DNA of 53,132 nucleotides from Chitinophagaceae bacterium (lineage in GTDB: Bacteria > Bacteroidota > Bacteroidia > Chitinophagales > Chitinophagaceae). Numbering within the stretch: the stretch's first letter is position 1; each line of letters opens with the position of its first letter. The translations under genes were made by a program, and so were the position numbers. A model generated the notes under the pieces. It ran no database searches and had not been told where the DNA came from. It saw only the letters and a list, made by a program, of their open reading frames with translations. Shown here piece by piece: positions 24,514 to 32,385 of the stretch. The stretch covers positions 1 through 53,132 of the forward strand of contig JAEUVK010000006.1 of the NCBI GenBank assembly GCA_016787135.1, read 5' to 3'.

Positions 24514-25173
24514 TTAGTAAGAAACTTGTTCTTGTGGTAACTCAAATTTATCGTAATCGTCAATAAACGTCACCACATTCCTGAATTTTTTAAATTCTTC
24601 TTTTTTATGCATGGATGTGATGACCACGCAATCCATGCCGGCATTCACCGCTGTTTCCACTCCTTTGGGAGCATCTTCAAACACCAGGCAATCTTCAGGG
24701 TTTACAGCCAGGCGGGTTGCACATTTATAGTAAGTCTCGGGATCAGGTTTGCTATTCGCCACATCATCAGCGCTGACGATAGCATCAAAATACTGCCTGA
24801 TTTGAAGACCATCCACCACGAAGTCAATATTATATTGAATAGCAGCAGAACCGATCGCCATTTTTATCCCGTCGTTATGTGATTTTAGCAAAAGCAAATC
24901 CAGGCCATTTATCAATTTCAAATGCGGCTTGAACTCCCGCTGGTATTGTTTTTCTTTTTCAATACTGATCCTGTCTTTTTCCTCCTTGGTAAAACGGCCA
25001 GGTAATACACGTTCGAGCAGTTCCTGGTTCTTGCCATAACATTCTTCTTTTGTTCTTTCCAGGGAAATGCCGGCACCAAGTTCATTGAGGATGCGGTACC
25101 ACGCTTTGATGTGGTAAGACATATCGTCAATCATTGTACCATTGAGGTCAAAGAGAAAGGCCTTGTACTTCAT
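24514..25173 (-). CDS. HAD-superfamily phosphatase/mutase, beta-phosphoglucomutase-like
   Basis: 219 residues with a C1 cap. Motif I reads FDLNGTMIDD: the nucleophile Asp9 is present, but the second Asp of DxD is Asn11. Motif II is AIGSAA, Lys in ADDVANSKPDPETY and motif IV VFEDAPKGVETA. The Asn change weakens a simple phosphatase or mutase call, since residue 11 is normally the general acid/base. It is the first gene of the fucose-type operon, 27 nt ahead of the SDR, so it may clear a phosphorylated sugar, but no substrate can be named. Confidence 0.8.
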   Translation of the reverse strand: MKYKAFLFDLNGTMIDDMSYHIKAWYRILNELGAGISLERTKEECYGKNQELLERVLPGRFTKEEKDRISIEKEKQYQREFKPHLKLINGLDLLLLKSHNDGIKMAIGSAAIQYNIDFVVDGLQIRQYFDAIVSADDVANSKPDPETYYKCATRLAVNPEDCLVFEDAPKGVETAVNAGMDCVVITSMHKKEEFKKFRNVVTFIDDYDKFELPQEQVSY

Positions 25174-25266
25174 TTACTGAAATTTTGCAGCATTACAATT
25201 TCAGCAAGCATCCGGACTGCAATGTTCGGCAAAAATCGGCTATATGCGCATTAAAAAGATATGATT

Positions 25267-28200
25267 TTACTTGTCAGCAATAATTATTTTTTGTTTTACT
25301 GACTGTTGTTCGTCTGTGATGACCAGGTAGTAGAGGCCGGTTTTATAGTGTGACACAGAAATGATCGCCGGAGAAGTGTTGTTAAGCACAAATGACTGGG
25401 TGGTCAGTACACGACCCGTATTGTCCAATAGTTGTATGGCAGCTTTCCTGTACTGTCCTGATGTTGTTGTGACGTTAATAAAATTTCTTGCAGGGTTGGG
25501 ATAAAGCGTATAGTAAGCAGCTTCTGCCTTTTCAGTTGTCAGTATCACCACTTTTGAATAACTGTATTCACCATCTATGTCAACGATCTTCAGGCGATAC
25601 CAGTTTTTGGATGATGGGTACAGGTCCCTGAAAGCATACTGCTGATTAAAATTTGAATTGCCATTTGCATTAACTGTTCCGATGTTGTTCCATGTATTTC
25701 CGTTGTCTGCAGAGCGCTGAATAATAAATTTAGCTGTATTTATTTCCCGGGCAGTAGCCCAGTTCAGGTGTATAGCTGTTTTATCAGCTGACCACTGACC
25801 TGTAAAGCTCATTAATGTTACCGGCAATGCGAGATCGGATCTTGTGTACCAGATAGGAGAGGAAACGATCTTGTTCCCATCTGCCTGTGTGATGATCACA
25901 AAGTAATACCAGGTAGAATTATTGGGTTGAACATTAGCTGCATCACCACTGGTGAAACTAAAGTTTGAAACATTTGAGTAGGATCTCAATGGAGAGGAGG
26001 GTACAGGGTCGCCGACAGGCGCTCCCCACAGAGCAATATCACTGACCACTTCTCCGTCCGGGTCAGTGACCAGCAATGATAAGGAAGGTAAGCCACCCTT
26101 TGTAACAATACTGCCCATCGGATCATTATTGTTTTTGAATTCAACTCTTGCATTACAATCCTGTGAAGCATAATAGCGTCTTGCCCTGAAGGCTTCCATT
26201 ACTGCTGTTCTCGTTTTTGCTGTGGCCAGTAATACAGTGCGGTTGGTATTGACAGTGCCAAAGGTCATGTAGTGATTATCATGATCCATTTGCGGCGCTA
26301 TATGATATCCTTTCGCTAGCATCGATTTGAAATAACCAAGATCGCCCAGTGAAGAAGGGAAATCGTTATACGTTGTACTTACCGAAAAAGCAGGCCCGCT
26401 TTCTATGGCCGAACCCACAACGGCGCTTGCTGCAACCGTATTATAGCCACTGACCAACCCGTTATAATCAGAAGTATTCGGATGTGCGAGGGTAGCAAAT
26501 GCGCCTGACCGGTTATTGATTGTTGTCCATAAAGTGCTGTAATCATTCTTGGCTACAAAGTTGTCATAGTTACCTGCTTCCCAGCCGATCAGTTTGTCGT
26601 CAAAGCCATATATAAGTACATGCCCTCCGTTGCTGATCACACCCCATTCCATCCCCCATAATGTTACGATGCTGTTGCCTGTCAAAGGGCTGGTTACGCC
26701 ATTTAATAATTGTGCCTGGTTATACCCGGTCAGGTAATCTGAATAGCTCATACCTGCACCGGAGTGATTATGTTCTGACATGCCGAGAAAATCCATGCAA
26801 TTAGCATCCCGTGCAAATTCAAAATCATCCTTAGGTGTTTTAGATGTATTTTCCTTATTACCGTCAGAATAACTGGAATGGGCGTGGATATTTCCGAATA
26901 AATATTGAAAACCTGATGACGGGTCAAAGGGCTGTCCTGTCAATTCTACACCAGCAGACCATAAGACGCCGAGGCGTGTAAAGACTTTGAAAAAGTAAGT
27001 GGTATTATTGGTAAGCCCGGTTATGGTAACTGTATTACCTGTTGCCCGGTAAACCACCTGTGTTCCTGATGAATAACCGGAATTCGCTGCTCCGGTATAA
27101 TCACTTCCCAGTCCTGAAATGCTGGCAGTAGAAGCTACCACCAATATCTGGTCAAAACATAGGGTGGATGAAGGATTGGCCCAGGTAAGCGTTGCCAGAC
27201 CGTTACCGGCCGATACGACAAAGGAAGATACATTCGCAGGAGTCACACATGCGGTGGTAAAGCTCCCGGTTAACGGAACCTGGTTGTAACATATACCTGC
27301 ATCGTTATACTCATATAACGCGAAAAAATAAGTAGTGTTGGGGGATAAAGAAGTATAGCTAAAGGAGGTAGCCGTTCCGTTATAGATAACATAATTACCT
27401 GTGCCTATCTGGGTACCTGTTGAATAACTGACGCTATTAAACGGCGCCTGAGTAACAGAAGAACCTGCCCTTGCTATGATCATTATTTTGTCTCCATTAC
27501 CACGGGTGTAGGAAATATCCATTGAGTTTCCGGTGACATTAGATGCAGCTAAACCGGTTGCCTGTAAAGAAGGAGCGGTACACGCAGGAGGTGTAGTGGT
27601 AGCTGTATTGCCGGTCAGAGGGCTAACAAGATGATAGCAATTGGTCGCATTATCGTAGCTGTAAACAAAGAAATAATACGTTGTCCCGGGAGTAAGGGAA
27701 CCTGTAGTAAAACTCGTGGAGCCGGAAACAGAGATAACGATACCATTACTGATTATGTCATCAGCATTATACACCTGTCCATTGGCTGGTTGTGAACTTA
27801 AGGAAGCAGAAGTACTCATAATCACTAAGTAAGCTGAAGCATTTATAAGACCCGGGACGGCAGCCGTGAAGCTCCCATTTATAGTGTTGAATGAAGGGGT
27901 CAATATCAATGCTGTCGGCTGGTTGGTCGGGGAACAAGGTGCTGCGGTTCCGGCGACACGGATATTATCAAACCTGTTGTTACCACTGGTGGAGGTAGCT
28001 CCGTCCAGTGTTATCCGGATTTTGAAATTCGGGTTATTATTAGCTGCAGCGATGGCGATAAAACTCACGGTTTGAAGTGAGAATGAGGTGACATTACGGC
28101 CTGATATAGTAGTTACGTTAGTATAATTAGTACCGTCCACTGAATAATCAATGGTGTGAGTAGTAAAACCAGCAGCAGTGCCCCGGGTAGCATAAGTAAG

Positions 28201-28527
28201 CAGGATATCTTTGAAACCAAGAGTGGAAGCATTAATAATAAATGATTTAGTGTTGTTGTTACTGCTGACCACTGAAAAAGATTCCCCGGCGATACTACTG
28301 GTGAACCCGGAGGCATCCAGGGTGGATCCGGAGAAATTATCGGTATTATCAAATGTATGCGTGATGCTGCCATAATTGGCAGTGCTTGTAGCTGTGATGG
28401 GCGAAGGCCATTTCATGCCTGTAGTAGCAGAGGCGCCGGTATTAAAATCCCAGTAATGGATATTCGTTTGTGAAACGGCAATGATACTGGCAAGGGAGAA
28501 TAATAAAAGAACAGCAATCTTTCTCAT
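25267..28527 (-). CDS. T9SS-exported protein with FN3-like modules and CehA/McbA-type PHP metallohydrolase domain
   Basis: 1086 residues. A signal peptide (1-20, ending AVSQ) and an N-terminal beta-sandwich (about 25-190) are followed by three related FN3-like modules (about 195-310, 315-425, 430-530), each with a TTYFF core. A PHP-type domain then has HAHSSYSDG (His548, His550), GMSEHNH (Glu585, His586, His588), WGMEWGVI, GHVLIYG and TLAHP, a set of metal ligands as in CehA/McbA. A further beta domain precedes the C-terminal sorting domain from about 1006 (YPNPARNFINV; last residues KQKIIIADK). It should be anchored at or released from the cell surface by type IX secretion. Substrate unknown; phosphoester or carbamate cleavage would fit the family. 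Confidence 0.85.
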   Translation of the reverse strand: MRKIAVLLLFSLASIIAVSQTNIHYWDFNTGASATTGMKWPSPITATSTANYGSITHTFDNTDNFSGSTLDASGFTSSIAGESFSVVSSNNNTKSFIINASTLGFKDILLTYATRGTAAGFTTHTIDYSVDGTNYTNVTTISGRNVTSFSLQTVSFIAIAAANNNPNFKIRITLDGATSTSGNNRFDNIRVAGTAAPCSPTNQPTALILTPSFNTINGSFTAAVPGLINASAYLVIMSTSASLSSQPANGQVYNADDIISNGIVISVSGSTSFTTGSLTPGTTYYFFVYSYDNATNCYHLVSPLTGNTATTTPPACTAPSLQATGLAASNVTGNSMDISYTRGNGDKIMIIARAGSSVTQAPFNSVSYSTGTQIGTGNYVIYNGTATSFSYTSLSPNTTYFFALYEYNDAGICYNQVPLTGSFTTACVTPANVSSFVVSAGNGLATLTWANPSSTLCFDQILVVASTASISGLGSDYTGAANSGYSSGTQVVYRATGNTVTITGLTNNTTYFFKVFTRLGVLWSAGVELTGQPFDPSSGFQYLFGNIHAHSSYSDGNKENTSKTPKDDFEFARDANCMDFLGMSEHNHSGAGMSYSDYLTGYNQAQLLNGVTSPLTGNSIVTLWGMEWGVISNGGHVLIYGFDDKLIGWEAGNYDNFVAKNDYSTLWTTINNRSGAFATLAHPNTSDYNGLVSGYNTVAASAVVGSAIESGPAFSVSTTYNDFPSSLGDLGYFKSMLAKGYHIAPQMDHDNHYMTFGTVNTNRTVLLATAKTRTAVMEAFRARRYYASQDCNARVEFKNNNDPMGSIVTKGGLPSLSLLVTDPDGEVVSDIALWGAPVGDPVPSSPLRSYSNVSNFSFTSGDAANVQPNNSTWYYFVIITQADGNKIVSSPIWYTRSDLALPVTLMSFTGQWSADKTAIHLNWATAREINTAKFIIQRSADNGNTWNNIGTVNANGNSNFNQQYAFRDLYPSSKNWYRLKIVDIDGEYSYSKVVILTTEKAEAAYYTLYPNPARNFINVTTTSGQYRKAAIQLLDNTGRVLTTQSFVLNNTSPAIISVSHYKTGLYYLVITDEQQSVKQKIIIADK

Positions 28528-28728
28528 AGAGCGGATAAAGATGTGGTTTACAGTGACTGAAATAGAGTGTAAATATATTATAAAAAAGGGTAACGACGAA
28601 GAGCAAAAGGAGGTCGTACAACTACTATACGCAATACCTTTAGGAATGGGTCAGTGAAAAAATCTTTAGCAGCTAAATAATTACTCTTATCTTATTTAAA
28701 ATAAACTTTTAATGGTTCAAAAAAGGCC
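28528..28728. other. AT-rich divergent intergenic DNA
   Basis: The 308-nt gap between the T9SS protein and the response regulator holds the regulator's promoter at its right end (28729-28759). In the remaining left part I see no ORF, hairpin terminator or RNA that I can support. Confidence 0.4.
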
Positions 28729-28759
28729 TTGACGGTATAGTTTTTATATCTATATTTTG
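28729..28759 (+). promoter_or_regulatory. Promoter of orphan response regulator
   Basis: TTG (28729-28731), 19 nt, then TATATTTTG (28751-28759), near the Bacteroidota consensus. The predicted leader is about 70 nt. The -33 box overlaps TGACGGTAT, the same nine bases that form one arm and flank of the operator at 1391-1399; this may be chance. Confidence 0.45.
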
Positions 28760-28835
28760 CAATACACATTTTCATAATGATGATAAATGTGCTATAAAAG
28801 ACCAAATCCTGACAAGTAAAAACCATCCAACCACT

Positions 28836-29483
28836 ATGGAAAAGATCACTATCCTCATTGCAGACGACCACACCCTGGTCAGACAATCCTGGAGCTACAT
28901 CCTTAACGCTGATCTCAGATTTAAAGTAATTGGTGAATGTGCCAGTGGAGAAGAAGCTGTTGAACTGGCAAAGGAAACCCGGCCGAATGTTGTCATTATG
29001 GACATCAATATGCCGGGCATGAACGGGATTGAGGCAACACAACAGATCCGGAAGTACTCACCCGGCTCCAGGATCCTCGGAGTTTCGTTACATACACAGC
29101 CTGCTTATGTACGCCAGATGATCCATAACGGGGCCATGGGCTATGTGACCAAAAATTCGTCCTGCGAGGAATTGCTCAAGGCCATCATGGAGATTGCCAG
29201 CCACAGGAAATATATATGTGAAGAGATTAAAACTATATTGTCTGATAACATGATCAGTAATGATGAGCAGCACCAGGGGCTTAATTCGCTTTCACGCAGG
29301 GAAATTGAGATCATCGGCTTTATCCGCAAGGGATATTCTTCAAAAGAAATAGCAGAAATGCTGAACCTTTCTGTCAAAACGGTAGAGGTGCATCGCTATA
29401 ATACCCTCAAAAAGCTGAACCTGAAAAATTCTGCTGCAATGGTTAATTATATTAACAACAGTCAGCTTGGAATTGCCAGTTGA
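28836..29483 (+). CDS. Orphan LuxR/NarL-type response regulator
   Basis: 215 residues. Receiver domain with Asp10-Asp11, phospho-acceptor Asp56 in VVIMDINMPGMNG, Ser in LGVSLH and Lys in GYVTKNSS. LuxR helix-turn-helix at about 146-208 (LNSLSRREIEIIGFIRKGY, SKEIAEMLNLSVKTVEVHRYNTLKKL). No kinase gene is nearby. The conserved Lys sits in a VTKNSSCEE context common in Bacteroidota orphans. Downstream lie a palindrome-like site and a terminator similar in layout to those behind the regulator at 7030. Confidence 0.9.
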   Translation: MEKITILIADDHTLVRQSWSYILNADLRFKVIGECASGEEAVELAKETRPNVVIMDINMPGMNGIEATQQIRKYSPGSRILGVSLHTQPAYVRQMIHNGAMGYVTKNSSCEELLKAIMEIASHRKYICEEIKTILSDNMISNDEQHQGLNSLSRREIEIIGFIRKGYSSKEIAEMLNLSVKTVEVHRYNTLKKLNLKNSAAMVNYINNSQLGIAS

Positions 29484-29578
29484 TGGTTTACTTCAGGCCG
29501 GCTGGTTAGCTGGTTTCAGGACCCTCCTGTATTCAATTCAATCACAAAAAAAGGCCGTTCGTTAAACAAAAGACCCCA

Positions 29579-29624
29579 TTCACTAAAGTGGCCATTTTTT
29601 CCGGCCATTTCTGTCTTTTCTTTG
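29579..29624 (+). promoter_or_regulatory. Weak copy of the palindrome plus -7 layout behind the response regulator
   Basis: CACTAAAGTGG (29581-29591) resembles CACAAAAGTGG of the site at 7710-7720. TTTCTTTG (29617-29624; one mismatch from TAnnTTTG) lies at the same 22-nt distance from the aligned palindrome end. The outer arms of the palindrome are not conserved, so this is weaker than the two copies around 7 kb. Confidence 0.25.
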
Positions 29625-29630
29625 TAGGGC

Positions 29631-29742
29631 AATCAGGAACATTAACCTTAATCTTTGTCCAACCAGAAAATTCTTTCTCAATAGCAGTAGTTTGGGTTTC
29701 TTATGTGAACGGCCCGGGAGTCTTCCAGGGCTTCTCTTTTTT
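29631..29742 (+). ncRNA. Candidate small RNA behind the second orphan response regulator
   Basis: Bounded by the weak promoter at 29617-29624 and the terminator at 29712-29742; about 110 nt with no convincing ORF. It shares a short CATTxACC...CTTTGT stretch with the candidate at 7760-7883. This may also be untranslated 3' sequence of the regulator mRNA. Confidence 0.22.
29712..29742 (+). terminator. Rho-independent terminator
   Basis: GCCC-g-GGA pairs with TCC-a-GGGC around GTCT, followed by TTCTCTTTTTT. It separates the response regulator region from the DUF6728-like gene. Confidence 0.65.
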
Positions 29743-29757
29743 AAGAAGTTCCTCCAT

Positions 29758-29765
29758 TAAATTTG
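29758..29765 (+). promoter_or_regulatory. -7 element of the DUF6728-like gene
   Basis: TAAATTTG matches TAnnTTTG exactly, 21 nt before the ATG at 29787. No clear -33 TTTG is seen. Confidence 0.35.
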
Positions 29766-29786
29766 TATTTATAAAACTCATCACCA

Positions 29787-29948
29787 ATGGGAGTGTGGAA
29801 CCAAATTGCTGAATATCTCTACCTGAAAAAGAAGGATCCTGACAGGCCAAAGACCAAATGGATCGGCTATATGCATGGTATCAATCGTATCAGCCTGCTA
29901 ATCTTTATTATCTGCCTGATCATCCTGGCCATTAAACTGCTGCGGTAA
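29787..29948 (+). CDS. Small single-TM protein, DUF6728-like
   Basis: 53 residues starting MGVWNQIAEYLYLKKKDPDR. The N-terminal half is amphipathic and basic, with YMHGINRIS as a central motif, followed by one hydrophobic helix (about 34-51) ending in KLLR. The pattern LYLKK-x-DP ... YMHGINRIS is one I associate with a short Bacteroidota family (DUF6728). Its own -7 box and an upstream terminator support a separate transcript. The last 17 nt overlap the convergent lpxB 3' end. Function unknown; probably an inner-membrane peptide. Confidence 0.8.
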   Translation: MGVWNQIAEYLYLKKKDPDRPKTKWIGYMHGINRISLLIFIICLIILAIKLLR

Positions 29949-31047
29949 GAAAAGTATATATGGAAGAAGCGGCTTTTGCCGATGCATTGCCTCCCTGACT
30001 GAGTAAATATTTCAGGTCGGCATAATCTTTTTGCAGTGCTTCAGCATAGGTTGTATCAGCCAATAATCTTTGTAATTCTTGTTGCAGGTTTTCAACAGTC
30101 AGTTCATCCTGTATCAGCTCTTTGACCACCAGTTTATTCATGATCAGGTTGACAAGGGAAATGTATTTTACCTTGATCACTCTTTTGGCGATCTGGTAGG
30201 AAATGGATGAGCCTTTGTAACAAACTATTTCCGGAACTGTAAACAGTGCTGTTTCCAGAGTAGCTGTACCTGATGTTACCAATGCCGCTTTAGCCTGGAG
30301 CAAAATAGCGTAGGTCTTGTTCTTTATCATGCTGACATTAGGATATTGGTCTGTAAAGGGCTTATAAAAATCATCTTCGACAGAAGGTGCCTGGGCAACA
30401 ATAAACTGGTGGCCGGGGAAATGTTTGCTTACTGCCAGCATGATGGGCAGTTTTTTTATGATCTCCTGTTTCCTGCTACCGGGTAATAGAGCGATGATGT
30501 CTCTTTCAGAAAATTTGTCTTTTGCACCTTCTGCTTTGTGCCTTTCCACCACTTCTACCAATGGATGCCCTACATACTCCACTTCCCAGTTCCATTTGTT
30601 TTTGAAATAATCTTTTTCGAACGGGAGTATCACCAGCATCTTATCGATACATTCTTTCATCATCTTTACGCGGTTCTCCTTCCAGGCCCATACCTGCGGG
30701 CTGATATAATAGATCACTTTTAATCCCTGTTGTTTTGCCCATTTCGCTATACGAAGATTAAAGCCTGGATAGTCTATCAGGATCAGCGTATCAGGTTTAT
30801 ATTGAAGTATATCTTCTTTACAAAATTTTAAATTCCTGAAAATGGTACGCAGGTTCATCAGCACTTCTGTGAAGCCCATAAAAGCGAGGTCACGATAATG
30901 CTTTACTAATTCTGCACCCGCTTCCTGCATTTTATCGCCTCCCCAGCAACGTATCGCAGCGGATATGTCCAGCTTTTTGAGTTCCTTTATAAGATTGCTG
31001 CCGTGCAGGTCACCGGATGCTTCACCGGCAATTACATAATATTTCAT
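29932..31047 (-). CDS. lpxB: Lipid-A-disaccharide synthase
   Basis: Condenses UDP-2,3-diacylglucosamine with lipid X to the lipid A disaccharide. 371 residues, normal for the GT19 family. N-terminal YYVIAGEASGDLHGSNLIK, VLIDYPGFNLRIAK-like LIDYPGFNLR, YYISPQVWAWKENRV, VEYVGHPLVE, LLPGSRKQEI and VTSGTATLETAL are all conserved. The upstream minus-strand genes are a small membrane protein and surE, a common Bacteroidota order. The 3' end overlaps the DUF6728-like gene on the other strand. Confidence 0.96.
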   Translation of the reverse strand: MKYYVIAGEASGDLHGSNLIKELKKLDISAAIRCWGGDKMQEAGAELVKHYRDLAFMGFTEVLMNLRTIFRNLKFCKEDILQYKPDTLILIDYPGFNLRIAKWAKQQGLKVIYYISPQVWAWKENRVKMMKECIDKMLVILPFEKDYFKNKWNWEVEYVGHPLVEVVERHKAEGAKDKFSERDIIALLPGSRKQEIIKKLPIMLAVSKHFPGHQFIVAQAPSVEDDFYKPFTDQYPNVSMIKNKTYAILLQAKAALVTSGTATLETALFTVPEIVCYKGSSISYQIAKRVIKVKYISLVNLIMNKLVVKELIQDELTVENLQQELQRLLADTTYAEALQKDYADLKYLLSQGGNASAKAASSIYTFLTAAV

Positions 31048-31123
31048 TGCCTCGCAAAATACAAATTGTTCAGCAGAGAACCGGGCGATGAAAAAAACGT
31101 TGCAATGAAAAGAGGGAAAACCT

Positions 31124-31423
31124 TTATACGTTAAACACCTTCAGTACCAATATTGCTATACCGTAAATGAGTGTAATCAGGAAAATGCCTTTTGCCGTTT
31201 TATCACGATGGGTATTTACGTATAAGGTAAATAGAACAACATTCGCCAGCAACGAGAGTGATCCAAATGATGTGATCATCCTGTTGTCATGTATAAAATA
31301 ATCCAGGAATTCAAAGAAGTTATAAGACGGGAATTTGATAAAATATATCACTACAAGCCCGATAAGAGGGCCGATCAGCCCAAGTATCAGCCCGAGTTTC
31401 AGGTTATCTCTTTTGAAGATCAT
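31124..31423 (-). CDS. Small integral membrane protein between surE and lpxB
   Basis: 99 residues with three predicted TMs (about 9-29, 50-70, 78-96). The start MIFKRDNLKLGLILGLIGPLIGL is typical of a conserved Bacteroidota protein found between surE and lpxB. Its ATG overlaps the surE stop by one base, indicating coupling. The position next to lpxB hints at an envelope role; no motif shows one. Confidence 0.75.
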   Translation of the reverse strand: MIFKRDNLKLGLILGLIGPLIGLVVIYFIKFPSYNFFEFLDYFIHDNRMITSFGSLSLLANVVLFTLYVNTHRDKTAKGIFLITLIYGIAILVLKVFNV

Positions 31424-32202
31424 TATTTCCAGAGTTTTTCTAATTTGGCTTTTAAAACGTAATTCGTCAGGTCAAATTGTACAGGTACCACGCTTACGTA
31501 ATTATTTGCCAGCGCCCATACATCGGTATCTTTCCCTTTATCAAAGTTGACAAATTCACCGGTAAGCCAGTAGTATTTCCGGCCATTAGGGTCTGTTCTT
31601 TCTACAAAATCCTCTTCGTATTTGGCATAGGCCTGTTTACATATTTTCAATCCTCTTAAGAGTTCGGCAGGTACAGAAGGGATATTGACATTAAAAACCG
31701 TGTGCTTGTCCAATTTTGTTTTCAGCATTTTTTCTACCACCATCCGTGTGTACTTCCTTGCACCGGTAAAATCTGCTTCAATATTATAGTCGAGCAGCGA
31801 AAAACCGGCTGAAGGAATGCTTTCAATAGCTGCCTCAACTGCTGCAGACATGGTGCCGGAATAGATCACGTTGATGCTATGATTGGCACCATGATTGATG
31901 CCGCTTAAACAAAGATCTGGTTTACGGTGCAGGATCTTATCAACGGCTAGCTTAACACAATCAACCGGAGTGCCGGTGCAGGCATACGATTCGACATCGT
32001 TAAACACATGCACTTTATGCAACCGGAGAGGTTGACCAATCGTAATAGCATGCCCCATGCCTGACTGCGGCTTATCAGGGGCCACTACTATTATTTTCCC
32101 AAGATCTTTTACTGCTTCTACGAGATTTGCAATACCGGGAGCGGTTACTCCATCATCGTTAGTGATAAGGATTACTGGTTTTTCTTTCTTTGATTTTGCC
32201 AT
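31423..32202 (-). CDS. surE: 5'/3'-nucleotidase SurE
   Basis: Metal-dependent nucleoside monophosphatase, also active on polyphosphate in some species. 259 residues. ILITNDDGVTAPGI carries the metal-binding Asp pair; APDKPQSGMGHAITIG, CTGTPVDCVKLA, PDLCLSGINHGAN and YSGTMSAAVEA are the classical SurE motifs. First gene of a surE-membrane protein-lpxB run. Confidence 0.95.
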   Translation of the reverse strand: MAKSKKEKPVILITNDDGVTAPGIANLVEAVKDLGKIIVVAPDKPQSGMGHAITIGQPLRLHKVHVFNDVESYACTGTPVDCVKLAVDKILHRKPDLCLSGINHGANHSINVIYSGTMSAAVEAAIESIPSAGFSLLDYNIEADFTGARKYTRMVVEKMLKTKLDKHTVFNVNIPSVPAELLRGLKICKQAYAKYEEDFVERTDPNGRKYYWLTGEFVNFDKGKDTDVWALANNYVSVVPVQFDLTNYVLKAKLEKLWK

Positions 32203-32336
32203 AGCACGGCAAAAGTGATACTTTTTTTTTATACATCAAATAATACGGGAGACAGCGTACCGGCCGGCCATATCACTGACGGGGTACCTGCTAGGCTTTT
32301 ATGGGAGCAACAACATGTTTTTTAACAAGAAAGTAC

Positions 32337-32373
32337 TTGGAAATGTCAAATTAGTTAGTATTTTGCATGCTAA
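32337..32373 (+). promoter_or_regulatory. Promoter with overlapping operator of the XRE-S24 gene
   Basis: TTG (32337-32339), 19 nt, then TATTTTG (32359-32365) give a promoter. TTAGTAT (32355-32361) and ATGCTAA (32367-32373) are near-perfect inverted arms (6 of 7) covering the -7 box. The layout is that of a repressor that shuts off its own promoter. The ATG follows 12 nt later. Confidence 0.5.
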
Positions 32374-32385
32374 ATATATTAGTGT

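Noticed and set aside
25267..28527. CRISPR-like or tandem DNA repeats in the long T9SS gene
   Set aside because: The repetition is at protein level (FN3-like modules), with diverged DNA and no regular short spacer pattern.
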